A stretch of 64,000 nucleotides of DNA from Paroceanicella profunda (lineage in GTDB: Bacteria > Pseudomonadota > Alphaproteobacteria > Rhodobacterales > Rhodobacteraceae), in assembly GCF_005887635.2 (NCBI RefSeq), contig NZ_CP040818.1:1394501-1458500 (forward strand). Reading direction: 5' to 3'. Under the pieces are notes generated by a model. That model was not told the origin of the DNA and searched no databases. It worked only from the letters and a program-made list of their open reading frames with translations. Within the stretch, counting starts at the first letter, position 1. Every line of letters begins with the position of its first letter. The position numbers were made by a program, and so were the translations under genes. Shown in pieces: positions 16,090 to 23,998 of this stretch.

Positions 16090-17652
16090 ATGACCCAGCT
16101 TTCCCGCGCCCAGATCACCACCAAGCCCGCCACCCGGTCCTCGCGTGGCATCGTCGCCGCCCAGCACCGGCTGGCGGCCGAGGTGGGGGCAGAGGTGCTC
16201 GCCGCCGGCGGCAACGCGGTGGACGCCGCGGTGGCCGTCTCCTTCGCCATCGGCGTGGTGGAGCCGTGGATGAGCGGCCCGGCCGGCGGCGGCGCGATGA
16301 TGCTCGACATGGCCGGCACCGGCCCGGAGGCGCTCTACTACGGCATGCGCGCCCCCGCCGGGCTGAACCCGGCCGATTTCCCCCTCACCGGAGAGAAGGC
16401 CACGGGCGACCTTTTCCCCTGGAAGGCCGTGGTGGAGGACCGCAACGTGATCGGCGCCACCGCCGTGGCCGTGCCCGGCGTGGTGGACGGCATCGGCAAG
16501 GCCCATGCCCGCTACGGCCGCATGCCCTGGGCCGAGCTCATCGCCCCGGCGGTGAAGCTCGCGAAGGAGGGGATCGAGGCGGACTGGTACGTGGCCCTGC
16601 TCATCGCCTCCTCCACCCGGGTGCTGGCGCGCGACCCGGACGCCGCCGCCCGCTTCCTGGAGGATGGCCAGTGGCCCACCGTGGCGAACTGGACGGCCCT
16701 CTCCGACAAGCGCATCGACATGTCCTCCATGGCGCCCTCCCTGCAGGCCATCGCCGACGAGGGCGCCCGTGCGCTCTATGACGGAGACCTGGGCGCCGCC
16801 CTCGCCGCGGATGTGGAGGCCAAGGGCGGCTCGCTGCGCCGGGCCGACCTGCAGGCCTACCAGGCGGTCTGGCAGCAGGCCCGCGCCGTGCCCTACCGGG
16901 ACGCGACGCTCTGGGTCACGCCGCATCTCACCGCCGGGCCGACGATCTCGGACGTGTTCTCCCAACTCTCCACCGGCTTCACCCCCGGCCAGGCGCCGGA
17001 CGCCGCCGCCTATGCCGCCTATGCCGAGGCCTGCGACGCGGCCTATGCCGCGCGCCTCGCCAATGACGGCGACATGGGCAACGACGACCCCCGTGCGCCC
17101 TCCTGCACCACGCATTTCTCCATCGTGGACGCCGAGGGCAACATGGTGGCGATGACCCAGACCCTGCTGTCGATTTTCGGCAGCCGCGTGGTCTCGCCCT
17201 CCACCGGGCTGCTGCTGAACAACGGCATCATGTGGTTCGACCCGGAGCAGGGGCGGCCGAACTCGCTGGCCGGCGGCAAGCGCTGCCTGATGAACGTCTG
17301 CCCGGTGCTCGGCGCGGCGGGAGACCGGAAGTTCGCCATCGGCGCCTCCGGCGGGCGCAAGATCATGCCGGCCGTGGCGCAGCTTGCCTCCTTCCTCACC
17401 GATTTCGGCATGGGGCTGGACGCCGCCTTCCACCAGCCGCGCATCGACGCCTCCGGCGACACGGTGATCGCGGATGACACGCTGCCCGCCTCGGTGATCG
17501 AGAGCCTGGAGATGCGCGGCCCCGTGGTCACCGCGCGGCGCGCGCCCTTCCCCTACGCCTTCGCCTGCCCCGCCGGGGTGCTGCGCGACGGGGCGGAGAA
17601 TTACGGCGCCACCGAGATCATGTCGCCCTGGGGCGAGGCCGTCGCCGGCTGA
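16090..17652 (+). CDS. Gamma-glutamyltransferase-family N-terminal nucleophile hydrolase
   Basis: A 520-residue protein of the GGT/Ntn-hydrolase family, which cleaves gamma-glutamyl amides after self-processing. The processing/catalytic site is PSCTTHFSIVD, with Thr340 the likely nucleophile and start of the small subunit. Further family motifs are GPAGGGAMMLDM near 63-74, LLLNNGIMWFDP and the glycine-rich GASGGRKI (418-425). There is no signal peptide, unlike periplasmic E. coli GGT, so it is expected to be cytoplasmic. Many such proteins act on other gamma-glutamyl or amide substrates, so the exact reaction is open. An acetyltransferase follows after 5 bp, probably in one operon. Confidence 0.85.
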   Translation: MTQLSRAQITTKPATRSSRGIVAAQHRLAAEVGAEVLAAGGNAVDAAVAVSFAIGVVEPWMSGPAGGGAMMLDMAGTGPEALYYGMRAPAGLNPADFPLTGEKATGDLFPWKAVVEDRNVIGATAVAVPGVVDGIGKAHARYGRMPWAELIAPAVKLAKEGIEADWYVALLIASSTRVLARDPDAAARFLEDGQWPTVANWTALSDKRIDMSSMAPSLQAIADEGARALYDGDLGAALAADVEAKGGSLRRADLQAYQAVWQQARAVPYRDATLWVTPHLTAGPTISDVFSQLSTGFTPGQAPDAAAYAAYAEACDAAYAARLANDGDMGNDDPRAPSCTTHFSIVDAEGNMVAMTQTLLSIFGSRVVSPSTGLLLNNGIMWFDPEQGRPNSLAGGKRCLMNVCPVLGAAGDRKFAIGASGGRKIMPAVAQLASFLTDFGMGLDAAFHQPRIDASGDTVIADDTLPASVIESLEMRGPVVTARRAPFPYAFACPAGVLRDGAENYGATEIMSPWGEAVAG

Positions 17653-17657
17653 CGGCC

Positions 17658-18155
17658 GTGCCGGGCCTGAGCTGGCGCGCGCCCCGCGCGTCAGACCTCC
17701 CCTTCCTCACCGGGCTCTTCGCGCTGCCGGAGATGGTGGCGCACCGGCCCGAGCCGGTGCCGGACCCGCCGGCCGTCTCCGCCGCCCGGCTGGAGCGTGA
17801 GATCGGCCACTGGCAGGCGCATGGCTTCGGCCGCTGGGCGGTGCTGGAGGGCGAGACGCTGGTGGGGTTCGGCGGCGTGACGCGCGTCGGCACCGGGGCC
17901 GGGCTGAACATCTCCTATCACATCCACCCGCGCTGCCAGGGCCGGGGCATCGCCTCGGCCACGGCCGCCCGGGCGGTGGCCTTCGGCTTCGAAACGGTGA
18001 AGGCGCAGCAGATCCGCGGCCTGGTGCGCCCGGCCAACCCCGGCTCGCTGCGGGTGCTGGAGAAGCTCGGGTTCCGGCGACAGGGGTTGGTCCCGCTCGG
18101 CGGGGCGCCCTCGATCCTGCTCACGCTGGAGCGGGACGGGTCGGCGCAGGTCTGA
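17658..18155 (+). CDS. GNAT-family N-acetyltransferase (RimJ/RimL-like)
   Basis: A 165-residue GNAT enzyme transferring an acetyl group from acetyl-CoA to an unknown amine. The pyrophosphate-binding loop is HPRCQGRGIASATAARAVAF, and the C-terminal signature is PANPGSLRVLEKLGFRRQG, both typical of RimJ/RimL-type acetyltransferases. The assigned start is GTG at 17658, 5 bp after the upstream stop and without a clear Shine-Dalgarno; translation may be coupled to the GGT-family gene. A later ATG (MVAHRPEP, residue 31) would remove part of the first strand and is less likely. Confidence 0.75.
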   Translation: MPGLSWRAPRASDLPFLTGLFALPEMVAHRPEPVPDPPAVSAARLEREIGHWQAHGFGRWAVLEGETLVGFGGVTRVGTGAGLNISYHIHPRCQGRGIASATAARAVAFGFETVKAQQIRGLVRPANPGSLRVLEKLGFRRQGLVPLGGAPSILLTLERDGSAQV

Positions 18156-18207
18156 CATCTTCCGCTCCGGCCCTGCGGCGGGCGATCCGAGCCGGGGTCC
18201 TCGAACC

Positions 18208-18520
18208 TCTGCCTCTCGCGGGTCCGCCGGGGCCCGGGGGCCGGCGCCCGAAACAGCCGCTTGTCTCCGACCGGTCGGCCCGCGTGCCACCCCGGCGGGC
18301 CTCGGCGGCCTGCCTATCACGGGTCCGCCGGAGCCCGGAGGCCTGAGCCCGAAGCAGCCACCGTCCATCTCCGACCGGTCGGTCCGCGTGCCACCCCCCG
18401 CGGCCCTCGGCAGCCTGCCTCTCGCGGGTCCGCCGGAGCCCGGGGCCTGCACTCCAAACGGCCGCCCATCGCAGACCAGCCAACCCGCGTGCCACCCCGG
18501 TGGCGCGCACCGCAGACGGC
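18208..18520. repeat. Degenerate ~103-bp tandem repeat, 3 copies
   Basis: Fills most of the 528-bp spacer between the GNAT gene and glutaminase. Units start at GCCTCTCGCGGGTCCGCCGG (18211), GCCTATCACGGG (18312) and again near 18417, spacings of 101 and 105 bp. Each also carries CGGTCGGCCCGCGTGCCACC or a close variant. Copies are about 75-85 percent alike by eye. No gene is credible here. Confidence 0.75.
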
Positions 18521-18683
18521 TTTCCGCATCGGGACGCCCGCCGGACCGCCTTCCGCGAAGTTCCGCCCGACATCCGGCCAGACACCCGGGGGGAGATTCC
18601 GCGGCCGGCGGCACGCTTCGGCTTGCCGCCTCCGCCCTTTGCCGACACGATGCGCAGCAGCGAAACCCATCGGGGAGGGCCGG

Positions 18684-19706
18684 ATGAGCCGTGATGCAGA
18701 TGCTCTGACGCGCCGCGCCGCCCTGCTGGGCGCATCGGCGGCGGCACTGGTGGCGGGGGCCGGCCTTCCGGCAGCGGCGGCCCCGCGCGACATCGGGGCG
18801 GCCGTGCGCGCCGCGCTCGCGGCCGCACGGGCAGTGACCGGGGGGCGCAACGCGGACTATATTCCCTATCTCGCCGATGTCCCGCCGGAGCTTTGCGGCG
18901 TCGCGGTGGTGACGGCGGACGGCACGGTGGACACCGCTGGGGACACCGGCTACGGCTTCGCCATCGAGTCCATCTCCAAGGTGATGACGCTGGCGCTGGT
19001 GATGGAGGAGATCGGCCCCGAGGCGGTGCGCGACAGGATCGGGGCGGACCCGACGGGCCTGCCCTTCAACTCCGTCATCGCGCTGGAACTGCATGACGGC
19101 AAGCCGCTCTCCCCGCTGGTGAACGCGGGCGCCATCGCGACGGCCAGCCTGGTGCCCGGCGCCACGGCCGAGGAGAAATGGCGCCGCATCCTGGCGTTCC
19201 AGTCGAAGATGGCCGGCACCGGGATCCGCCTCTCGCAGGAGGTGAACCGCTCGGAGCAGACCACCAATTTCCACAATTGTGCCATCGCCTGGCTGCTGTT
19301 CTCGGCCGGTGCGCTGGAGGGGGACCCGCTGGTCGCGCTCGACGTCTATACCCGCCAGTGCTCCACCCTCGTCACCTGCTCCGATCTCGCGATGATGGGC
19401 GCGACGCTGGCCAATGGCGGCGTGAACCCCGCCACGGGCGAGCGGGTGATCCGCGCGCAGAACGTGCCGCATATTCTGGCGGAGATGATGATGGAGGGGC
19501 TCTATACCGCCTCCGGCGATTTCGCCTTCACCGTGGGCCTGCCGGGCAAGAGCGGCGTGGGCGGCGGGATCATGGCCGTGGCGCCCGGAGACCTCGCGAT
19601 CGCCACGTTCTCCCCGCCGCTGGACGACGCGGGCAACAGCGTGCGCGGCCTGGTGGCCATCGCGGAGCTGGCGAAGTCGCTGAACCTGAACATCTTCCGC
19701 GGGTGA
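18684..19706 (+). CDS. glsA: Glutaminase A, probably exported by the Tat pathway
   Basis: A 340-residue glutaminase of the serine-beta-lactamase-like family, hydrolysing glutamine to glutamate and ammonia. The S-x-x-K motif is SISK (Ser96-Lys99); further landmarks are LVNAGAIAT, the NFHNCAIAWLLFS helix and KSGVGGGIMA near the C-terminus. Most family members are about 305-310 residues and cytoplasmic. This one has about 33 extra N-terminal residues that look like a twin-arginine signal (ALTRRAALLGASAAALVAGA, then AAAA). The ATG at 18684 follows GGGGAGG at about 7 nt. A periplasmic glutaminase is therefore likely. It stands between two repeat-filled spacers. Confidence 0.87.
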   Translation: MSRDADALTRRAALLGASAAALVAGAGLPAAAAPRDIGAAVRAALAAARAVTGGRNADYIPYLADVPPELCGVAVVTADGTVDTAGDTGYGFAIESISKVMTLALVMEEIGPEAVRDRIGADPTGLPFNSVIALELHDGKPLSPLVNAGAIATASLVPGATAEEKWRRILAFQSKMAGTGIRLSQEVNRSEQTTNFHNCAIAWLLFSAGALEGDPLVALDVYTRQCSTLVTCSDLAMMGATLANGGVNPATGERVIRAQNVPHILAEMMMEGLYTASGDFAFTVGLPGKSGVGGGIMAVAPGDLAIATFSPPLDDAGNSVRGLVAIAELAKSLNLNIFRG

Positions 19707-19844
19707 CACCGGCCCGCCGCCGGCCCCGGCCGGGCCGGGCCGTGCGGCGGCGGCGGGACAGCCGGCAGTGTCACGGCGAGGCCGCGCTCCGCGCCGGCGA
19801 CGGGCCGGGTCTGCCAGGGGCCCGCCTCCTCGGACCGGTCACTC

Positions 19845-20065
19845 GGTTGTGCGCATCGCGCGGTGCCGAGCCCGATGTCCGGTTATGCGCGGTACGGGAT
19901 GCCGAGCCGGGCGTCCTTTTGCGCGCGGAGCGGGGCCGGACGTCTGGCTGTGCCCCGAGTGCGGTGCCGGGCCGGATGTGCGCGGTGCGTGATGCCGAGC
20001 CGGGCGCCCGGTTGCGCGCGGAGCGGGGCCGGTCGTGTGGCTGTGCACGGAGTGCGGCGGGAAAG
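19845..20065. repeat. Tandem repeat, ~31-bp units within a 93-bp higher unit
   Basis: Within the 595-bp spacer between convergent glutaminase and aminotransferase genes, about seven units of 28-36 bp alternate GCGCGGTGCCGAG-like and GCGCGGAGCGGGGCCGG-like starts. A longer repeat beginning ATGCCGAGCCGGGCG recurs at 19899 and 19992 (93 bp apart) and is close to identical over about 70 bp. No coding gene is supported here. Confidence 0.7.
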
Positions 20066-20253
20066 CCGAAGGGCGTTCGTGGATGGTATGCCGCCTTGCG
20101 TCGGGATCCGGCGCCGGGCGGGCAGGCGGCGCGCTGCCCGGTCGGTCGATCGGAAGGTCGCGCCGCCGGGGCCGGTCAGCCCCCGAACGGGCGGCTGGAC
20201 GCGCGGCGGTGCCGTGACCGGGCTTCCCCCGCGCGGGCGGGGCCCGTGCGCCG

Positions 20254-20292
20254 GCCCCCGGGCCCGGCCGGAGGTCGGCCGGGCCCGGGGGC
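20254..20292. terminator. 17-bp GC hairpin between convergent genes
   Basis: A perfect 17-bp inverted repeat (arms 20254-20270 and 20276-20292, all G/C) with loop GAGGT lies 9 bp from the aminotransferase stop, facing the glutaminase end. No U-run follows on either strand, so it is a very stable message-end structure, possibly a bidirectional terminator. Confidence 0.55.
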
Positions 20293-20301
20293 AGCCTTCG
20301 C

Positions 20302-21513
20302 TCAGCTGCGCGGGTGCCCGGCGATCACCGCGGCGGCGGCGGCCACGGCGCCGGGGCCGTGCGGCATGTCGAGCGCGGTCATCGCGGTCTCGATGGAGCC
20401 CAGCGTGCCGAGGATCATCGGCGCGCTCAGGTGGCCCATGTGGCCGATGCGGAACACGCCCTCCTCGCGCCCGCCCATCACCGGGCTGCCCAGCGGCAGG
20501 CCGATGCCGAGCGTGAGGCCCAGCTGGTCCTCGCAGTAGCGGCGCAGGGCGTTGGCGTCGATCGCCCCGGTGCGGATCGAGGTCACGGCACGCGAACGGT
20601 GTGCCGGATCGGCGATGTTGCACTCCAGCGGGCCGCCCCTGCCCCAGGCCTCCACCGCCGCGTGCACCGCGGTCGACAGCGTGACATGCCGGGCCCAGAC
20701 GTTCTCGATGCCTTCTTCGAGGATCATCGTCGTCGCCTCATGCAGGCCGAACAGGTGATGCGTGGGCGCGGTGCCGCAGAACTTCTGGTAGTAGACCTGC
20801 GGGTTGCAGCGCGGCTGCCAGTCCCAGTAGGGGGTGGCGAGATCGGCCTTCGCGCGGGCCTCCAGCGCCTTCGGGCCGACGAAGTTCAGCCCCAGGCCCG
20901 GCGGGGTCATCAGGCCCTTCTGCGAGCCGGTCACCATCACGTCCACGCCCCAGGCATCCATCTCGAAGGAATCGCAGGCGAAGGAGGCGATGCAGTCGAC
21001 CATCAGCAGCGCCGGGTGGCCGGCGGCGTCGATGGCCTCGCGCACCGCCTTCACGTCGTTGAGCACGGAGGTGGCGGTGTCGGTCTGGACCATCATCACG
21101 GCGCGGATCTCATGGCCCGTGTCGGCGCGCAGGGCGTCCTCCACCAGGGCCGGGTCCACCGGGCTGCGGGGGCCGAAGTCGATCGACTTCACGGTGACGC
21201 CCAGGCGCTCCGCCTGCTCGGCCCAGCCGCGCGCGAAACGGCCCGTGAACAGCACCAGCGCCGTGTCGCCGCGCGAGAACACGTTGGTGAGCGAGGCCTC
21301 CCAGGCGCCATGGCCGTTGGCCATGTAGATCACCGGCACGGCGGTGCTGGTGCGGGCGATCCTGGCGAGGTTGTCATACACCTCCCCGGTGAGGGTGATG
21401 AGATCGCCCTCATAGATGTTCGGTGCCGCCTGATGCATGGCATTCAGCACCCGGTCGGGCATGACCGAGGGGCCGGGAATGGACAGGAAATGGCGGCCGT
21501 GCGCGAGGGACAT
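20302..21513 (-). CDS. Class V PLP aminotransferase (serine/alanine/aspartate-glyoxylate type)
   Basis: A 403-residue class V aminotransferase of the SgaA/AGXT type. The PLP lysine is Lys199 in VTGSQKGLMTPPG, and Asp173 in LLMVDCIASF binds the pyridine nitrogen. The N-terminus HFLSIPGPSVMPDRVLNAM is characteristic of glyoxylate aminotransferases. The amino donor (serine, alanine or aspartate) cannot be read from sequence. It is last in the sugar-acid cluster, 99 bp after the phosphogluconate dehydrogenase-like gene, with its own promoter candidate in the gap. It may dispose of glyoxylate or another oxo-acid made by that pathway. GGAG lies 6 nt before the ATG. Confidence 0.85.
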   Translation of the reverse strand: MSLAHGRHFLSIPGPSVMPDRVLNAMHQAAPNIYEGDLITLTGEVYDNLARIARTSTAVPVIYMANGHGAWEASLTNVFSRGDTALVLFTGRFARGWAEQAERLGVTVKSIDFGPRSPVDPALVEDALRADTGHEIRAVMMVQTDTATSVLNDVKAVREAIDAAGHPALLMVDCIASFACDSFEMDAWGVDVMVTGSQKGLMTPPGLGLNFVGPKALEARAKADLATPYWDWQPRCNPQVYYQKFCGTAPTHHLFGLHEATTMILEEGIENVWARHVTLSTAVHAAVEAWGRGGPLECNIADPAHRSRAVTSIRTGAIDANALRRYCEDQLGLTLGIGLPLGSPVMGGREEGVFRIGHMGHLSAPMILGTLGSIETAMTALDMPHGPGAVAAAAAVIAGHPRS

Positions 21514-21567
21514 TGGAGGCTCCGGGGGGGAATGAAAAGTGCCGCCAGCCTATTGCGGCCGGCGGGG

Positions 21568-21596
21568 AATTCCAGTGGCAAATTGTATGGCCACAA
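21568..21596 (-). promoter_or_regulatory. Putative promoter with internal dyad before aminotransferase gene
   Basis: The minus strand has TTGTGG (21596-21591), a 17-nt spacer and GGAATT (21573-21568). Between and overlapping them lies the dyad GTGGC-n10-GCCAC (21575-21594), placed as an operator would be. The region is AT-rich for this genome. The boxes are only fair matches. Confidence 0.35.
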
Positions 21597-21612
21597 ACCG
21601 GCCGCGGCGCCC

Positions 21613-23022
21613 TCAGCCGGCGTCGAGCCAGGGGCCGTGGGCCACCTTGCCGGGCGCGCCGATGCGCTCGAACCCGTGGCTGCCGAAGTAATCCCGCAGC
21701 CCCTGCAGCATGTTGGCGGTGCCGCGGCCGGTGCGCATGGCATCGATATGGATGAGCGCGGCGGCCATGCCGGGCACCGGATGGCCGGCGGCCAGCGCGG
21801 TGGCGAGGACGCGGCGCAGGCCCGGCAGGGCCTCGGTGAGCTTGGCGGCCAGCACCGGGGAGGCCAGCAGCGGGGCGTCGGGCGCGCCGTCCTGCGCCTC
21901 GGCGATCTCGCCCAGCAGCACGGAGCGGATGATGCAGCCGGCGCGCCAGTTGCGGGCCACCGCGGCGGGCGCGAGGCCCCAGCCATAGGTGCGCGAGGCG
22001 GCGGAGAGGATGGCGAACCCCTGCGCCAGCCCGACGAGACGGGTGGCCAGCAGCGCCGCCTCCAGGTCTTCCGGGGCCAGCCCTGTCACCGGCCGGGGTG
22101 CCGCGCCGTACTGCGCCTCGAAGGCCAGGCGCTCGTCCTTGCGGGCCGAGCCGTTGCGCGCCTCCACCGCCGCGGCCAGGGTGGACGCGGGCGCGCCGAG
22201 GTGCAGCGCCTCGATGACCGACCAGCGCCCGGTGCCCTTCTGGCCGGCGCGGTCGTCGATCACGTCGAGCAGGGGGGTGCCGCTGGCCGCGTCGGTGATG
22301 CCCGCCACGGTGCCGGCGATCTCCACGAGGTAGGAGGCGAGCGGCCCGTCGTTCCAGGCGGTGAACTGCGCGCCGATGGCGGCGGCCTCCATGCCCAGCC
22401 CGTCGCGCATCAGCCCGTAGGTCTCGGCGATGGCCTCCATGTCGGCATATTCGATGCCGTTGTGCACGGTCTTGATGAAGTGGCCGGCGCCGTCGGGGCC
22501 GTGGAAGGTGCAGCAGGGGGTGCCCTCGTAGCTGGCGGCGATGCTCTCCAGCGCGGGGGCGAGCAGGTCCCAGGCCTCGGCCGAGCCGCCGGCCATCATC
22601 GCCGGGCCGTGCCGCGCGCCTTCCGCGCCGCCGGACACGCCGATGCCGAGATAGCCGATGCCGAGGTCGCCGATCTTGCCGGCCCGGCGGCGGGTGTCGT
22701 GGAAATCGGCGTTGCCGAGGTCGGCGATGGCGTCGCCGCGTTCGAGGTATTGCGCGGTATCGGCGATGACGGCTTCCGTCGGGTCGCCCGCCGGCGCGAG
22801 GATCATCACCGCGCGCGGGCGCGCGAGCGCGCGGACCATGGCGCGCGGGTTGGCCACCGGTTCGATCCTGCCCGGAAGTCCCTCGGCCACGGCACGTGCC
22901 GCGGCGGCCTCGCAGCGCGCGAGGTCGAGATCCGACAACACCACGCGATGCCCCTTTTCGGCGAGGTTGAGCGCCAGCGCGCTGCCCATCACTCCCGCCC
23001 CGATCAAGCCAAGCTCAGCCAT
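21613..23022 (-). CDS. gnd: 6-phosphogluconate dehydrogenase family enzyme
   Basis: A 469-residue oxidative decarboxylase of the Gnd family (6-phosphogluconate to ribulose 5-phosphate). Visible features are the Rossmann loop GLIGAGVMGSALALNLAEKG, catalytic GHFIKTVHNGIEYADM, and the C-terminal DYFGSHGFER (usual form DYFGAHTYER) with the substrate Arg and His kept. The second strand ends VVLSDLD, where NADP enzymes have an N-R-T motif; the Asp suggests NAD is used. Its ATG overlaps the EamA stop (TGATG). Being in a sugar-acid operon and slightly divergent, it may serve that pathway rather than the general pentose phosphate route. Confidence 0.85.
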   Translation of the reverse strand: MAELGLIGAGVMGSALALNLAEKGHRVVLSDLDLARCEAAAARAVAEGLPGRIEPVANPRAMVRALARPRAVMILAPAGDPTEAVIADTAQYLERGDAIADLGNADFHDTRRRAGKIGDLGIGYLGIGVSGGAEGARHGPAMMAGGSAEAWDLLAPALESIAASYEGTPCCTFHGPDGAGHFIKTVHNGIEYADMEAIAETYGLMRDGLGMEAAAIGAQFTAWNDGPLASYLVEIAGTVAGITDAASGTPLLDVIDDRAGQKGTGRWSVIEALHLGAPASTLAAAVEARNGSARKDERLAFEAQYGAAPRPVTGLAPEDLEAALLATRLVGLAQGFAILSAASRTYGWGLAPAAVARNWRAGCIIRSVLLGEIAEAQDGAPDAPLLASPVLAAKLTEALPGLRRVLATALAAGHPVPGMAAALIHIDAMRTGRGTANMLQGLRDYFGSHGFERIGAPGKVAHGPWLDAG

Positions 23023-23912
23023 CAGACACCTTTCACCTTGCGTTCGCGTGCCCACAGATAAAGCCCCGAGACGACGATGACCAGAGTGCCGAGAATCGTG
23101 TCCTCGTCCGGCGGGGTGTCGAAGATGACGTAGGAGTAGAAGGTCACGAAGATGATCTGCACGTAGACGATGGGCGCGAGGGTGGAGGCCGGCGCCAGCC
23201 GGTGCGCCGTGGTCGCGATGTAGTGACCCGCTCCGCCGATGACCCCCAGCGCGCCGAACAGCAGCCACATGGAGGTGTCCGTGGGCCACACCCAGTCCGG
23301 CACCGCCGGCGCGACCAGCATCGCGCTGGCGAGGCCGGAGGCGTAGAACTGCATGGTCATGTTGTGGTCGATGCCCGCCAGCGCCCGGGTCATGATGAAG
23401 TAGAGCGCCGCGCAGAGCATGGAGCCGAGCGACAGCAGGATCGCCCAGTTGAACTCCGCGCTCCAGGGCTGGGTGATGATGAGCACCCCCACGAAGCCCA
23501 GCCCGATGGCGAACCAGCGCCGCGGCCCCACCTTCTCGCCCAGGAGCGGGATCGACAGCGCGCAGACCGCCAGCGGCGAGGCGAACTGCACCGCCGTCGT
23601 CACCGTGATCGGCAGGTAGCGCAGGGCGAAGAAGTTGAACACCGTGGAGCCCAGCAGGAAGCCCGCGCGCAGGATCTCCTTCGAAACCGCGCGCGAGCGC
23701 ACCAGGGAGCTGAGCCCCTGGCTGGGCGCGAAGATCGCCAGCACCACGAGGAAATGCACGATGTAGCGCACGAAGGCCACCTGGAAGGCCGGGAACCCGT
23801 GGGTGACCAGCCACTTCGCCGAGGTGTCGAGGGTGGCGAAGCACAGGAAGGTGGCAAGCATGAGCAGGATGGCCGCCACGGGGCGGTTTTCCTGCGGTCT
23901 GAGGTCACTCAT
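23022..23912 (-). CDS. EamA/DMT-family transporter
   Basis: A 296-residue inner-membrane protein with ten predicted helices in two EamA repeats (about 12-145 and 160-288). Visible segments include FLLGSTVFNFFALRYLPITV and RLAPASTLAPIVYVQIIFVT, both typical of drug/metabolite transporters. The substrate is unknown. It lies between denD and the gnd-like gene with which it overlaps, so it may export or import an intermediate of the sugar-acid pathway. AAGGA stands about 8 nt before the ATG at 23912. Confidence 0.85.
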   Translation of the reverse strand: MSDLRPQENRPVAAILLMLATFLCFATLDTSAKWLVTHGFPAFQVAFVRYIVHFLVVLAIFAPSQGLSSLVRSRAVSKEILRAGFLLGSTVFNFFALRYLPITVTTAVQFASPLAVCALSIPLLGEKVGPRRWFAIGLGFVGVLIITQPWSAEFNWAILLSLGSMLCAALYFIMTRALAGIDHNMTMQFYASGLASAMLVAPAVPDWVWPTDTSMWLLFGALGVIGGAGHYIATTAHRLAPASTLAPIVYVQIIFVTFYSYVIFDTPPDEDTILGTLVIVVSGLYLWARERKVKGV

Positions 23913-23998
23913 CGGGGGGGTCCTTCGGAGGGGCGGATACCTCAAGGATGGAGCATCCGCCCGGCGATTGCCAGTGCGGTTTCCCGCGAAAGGCGAGT

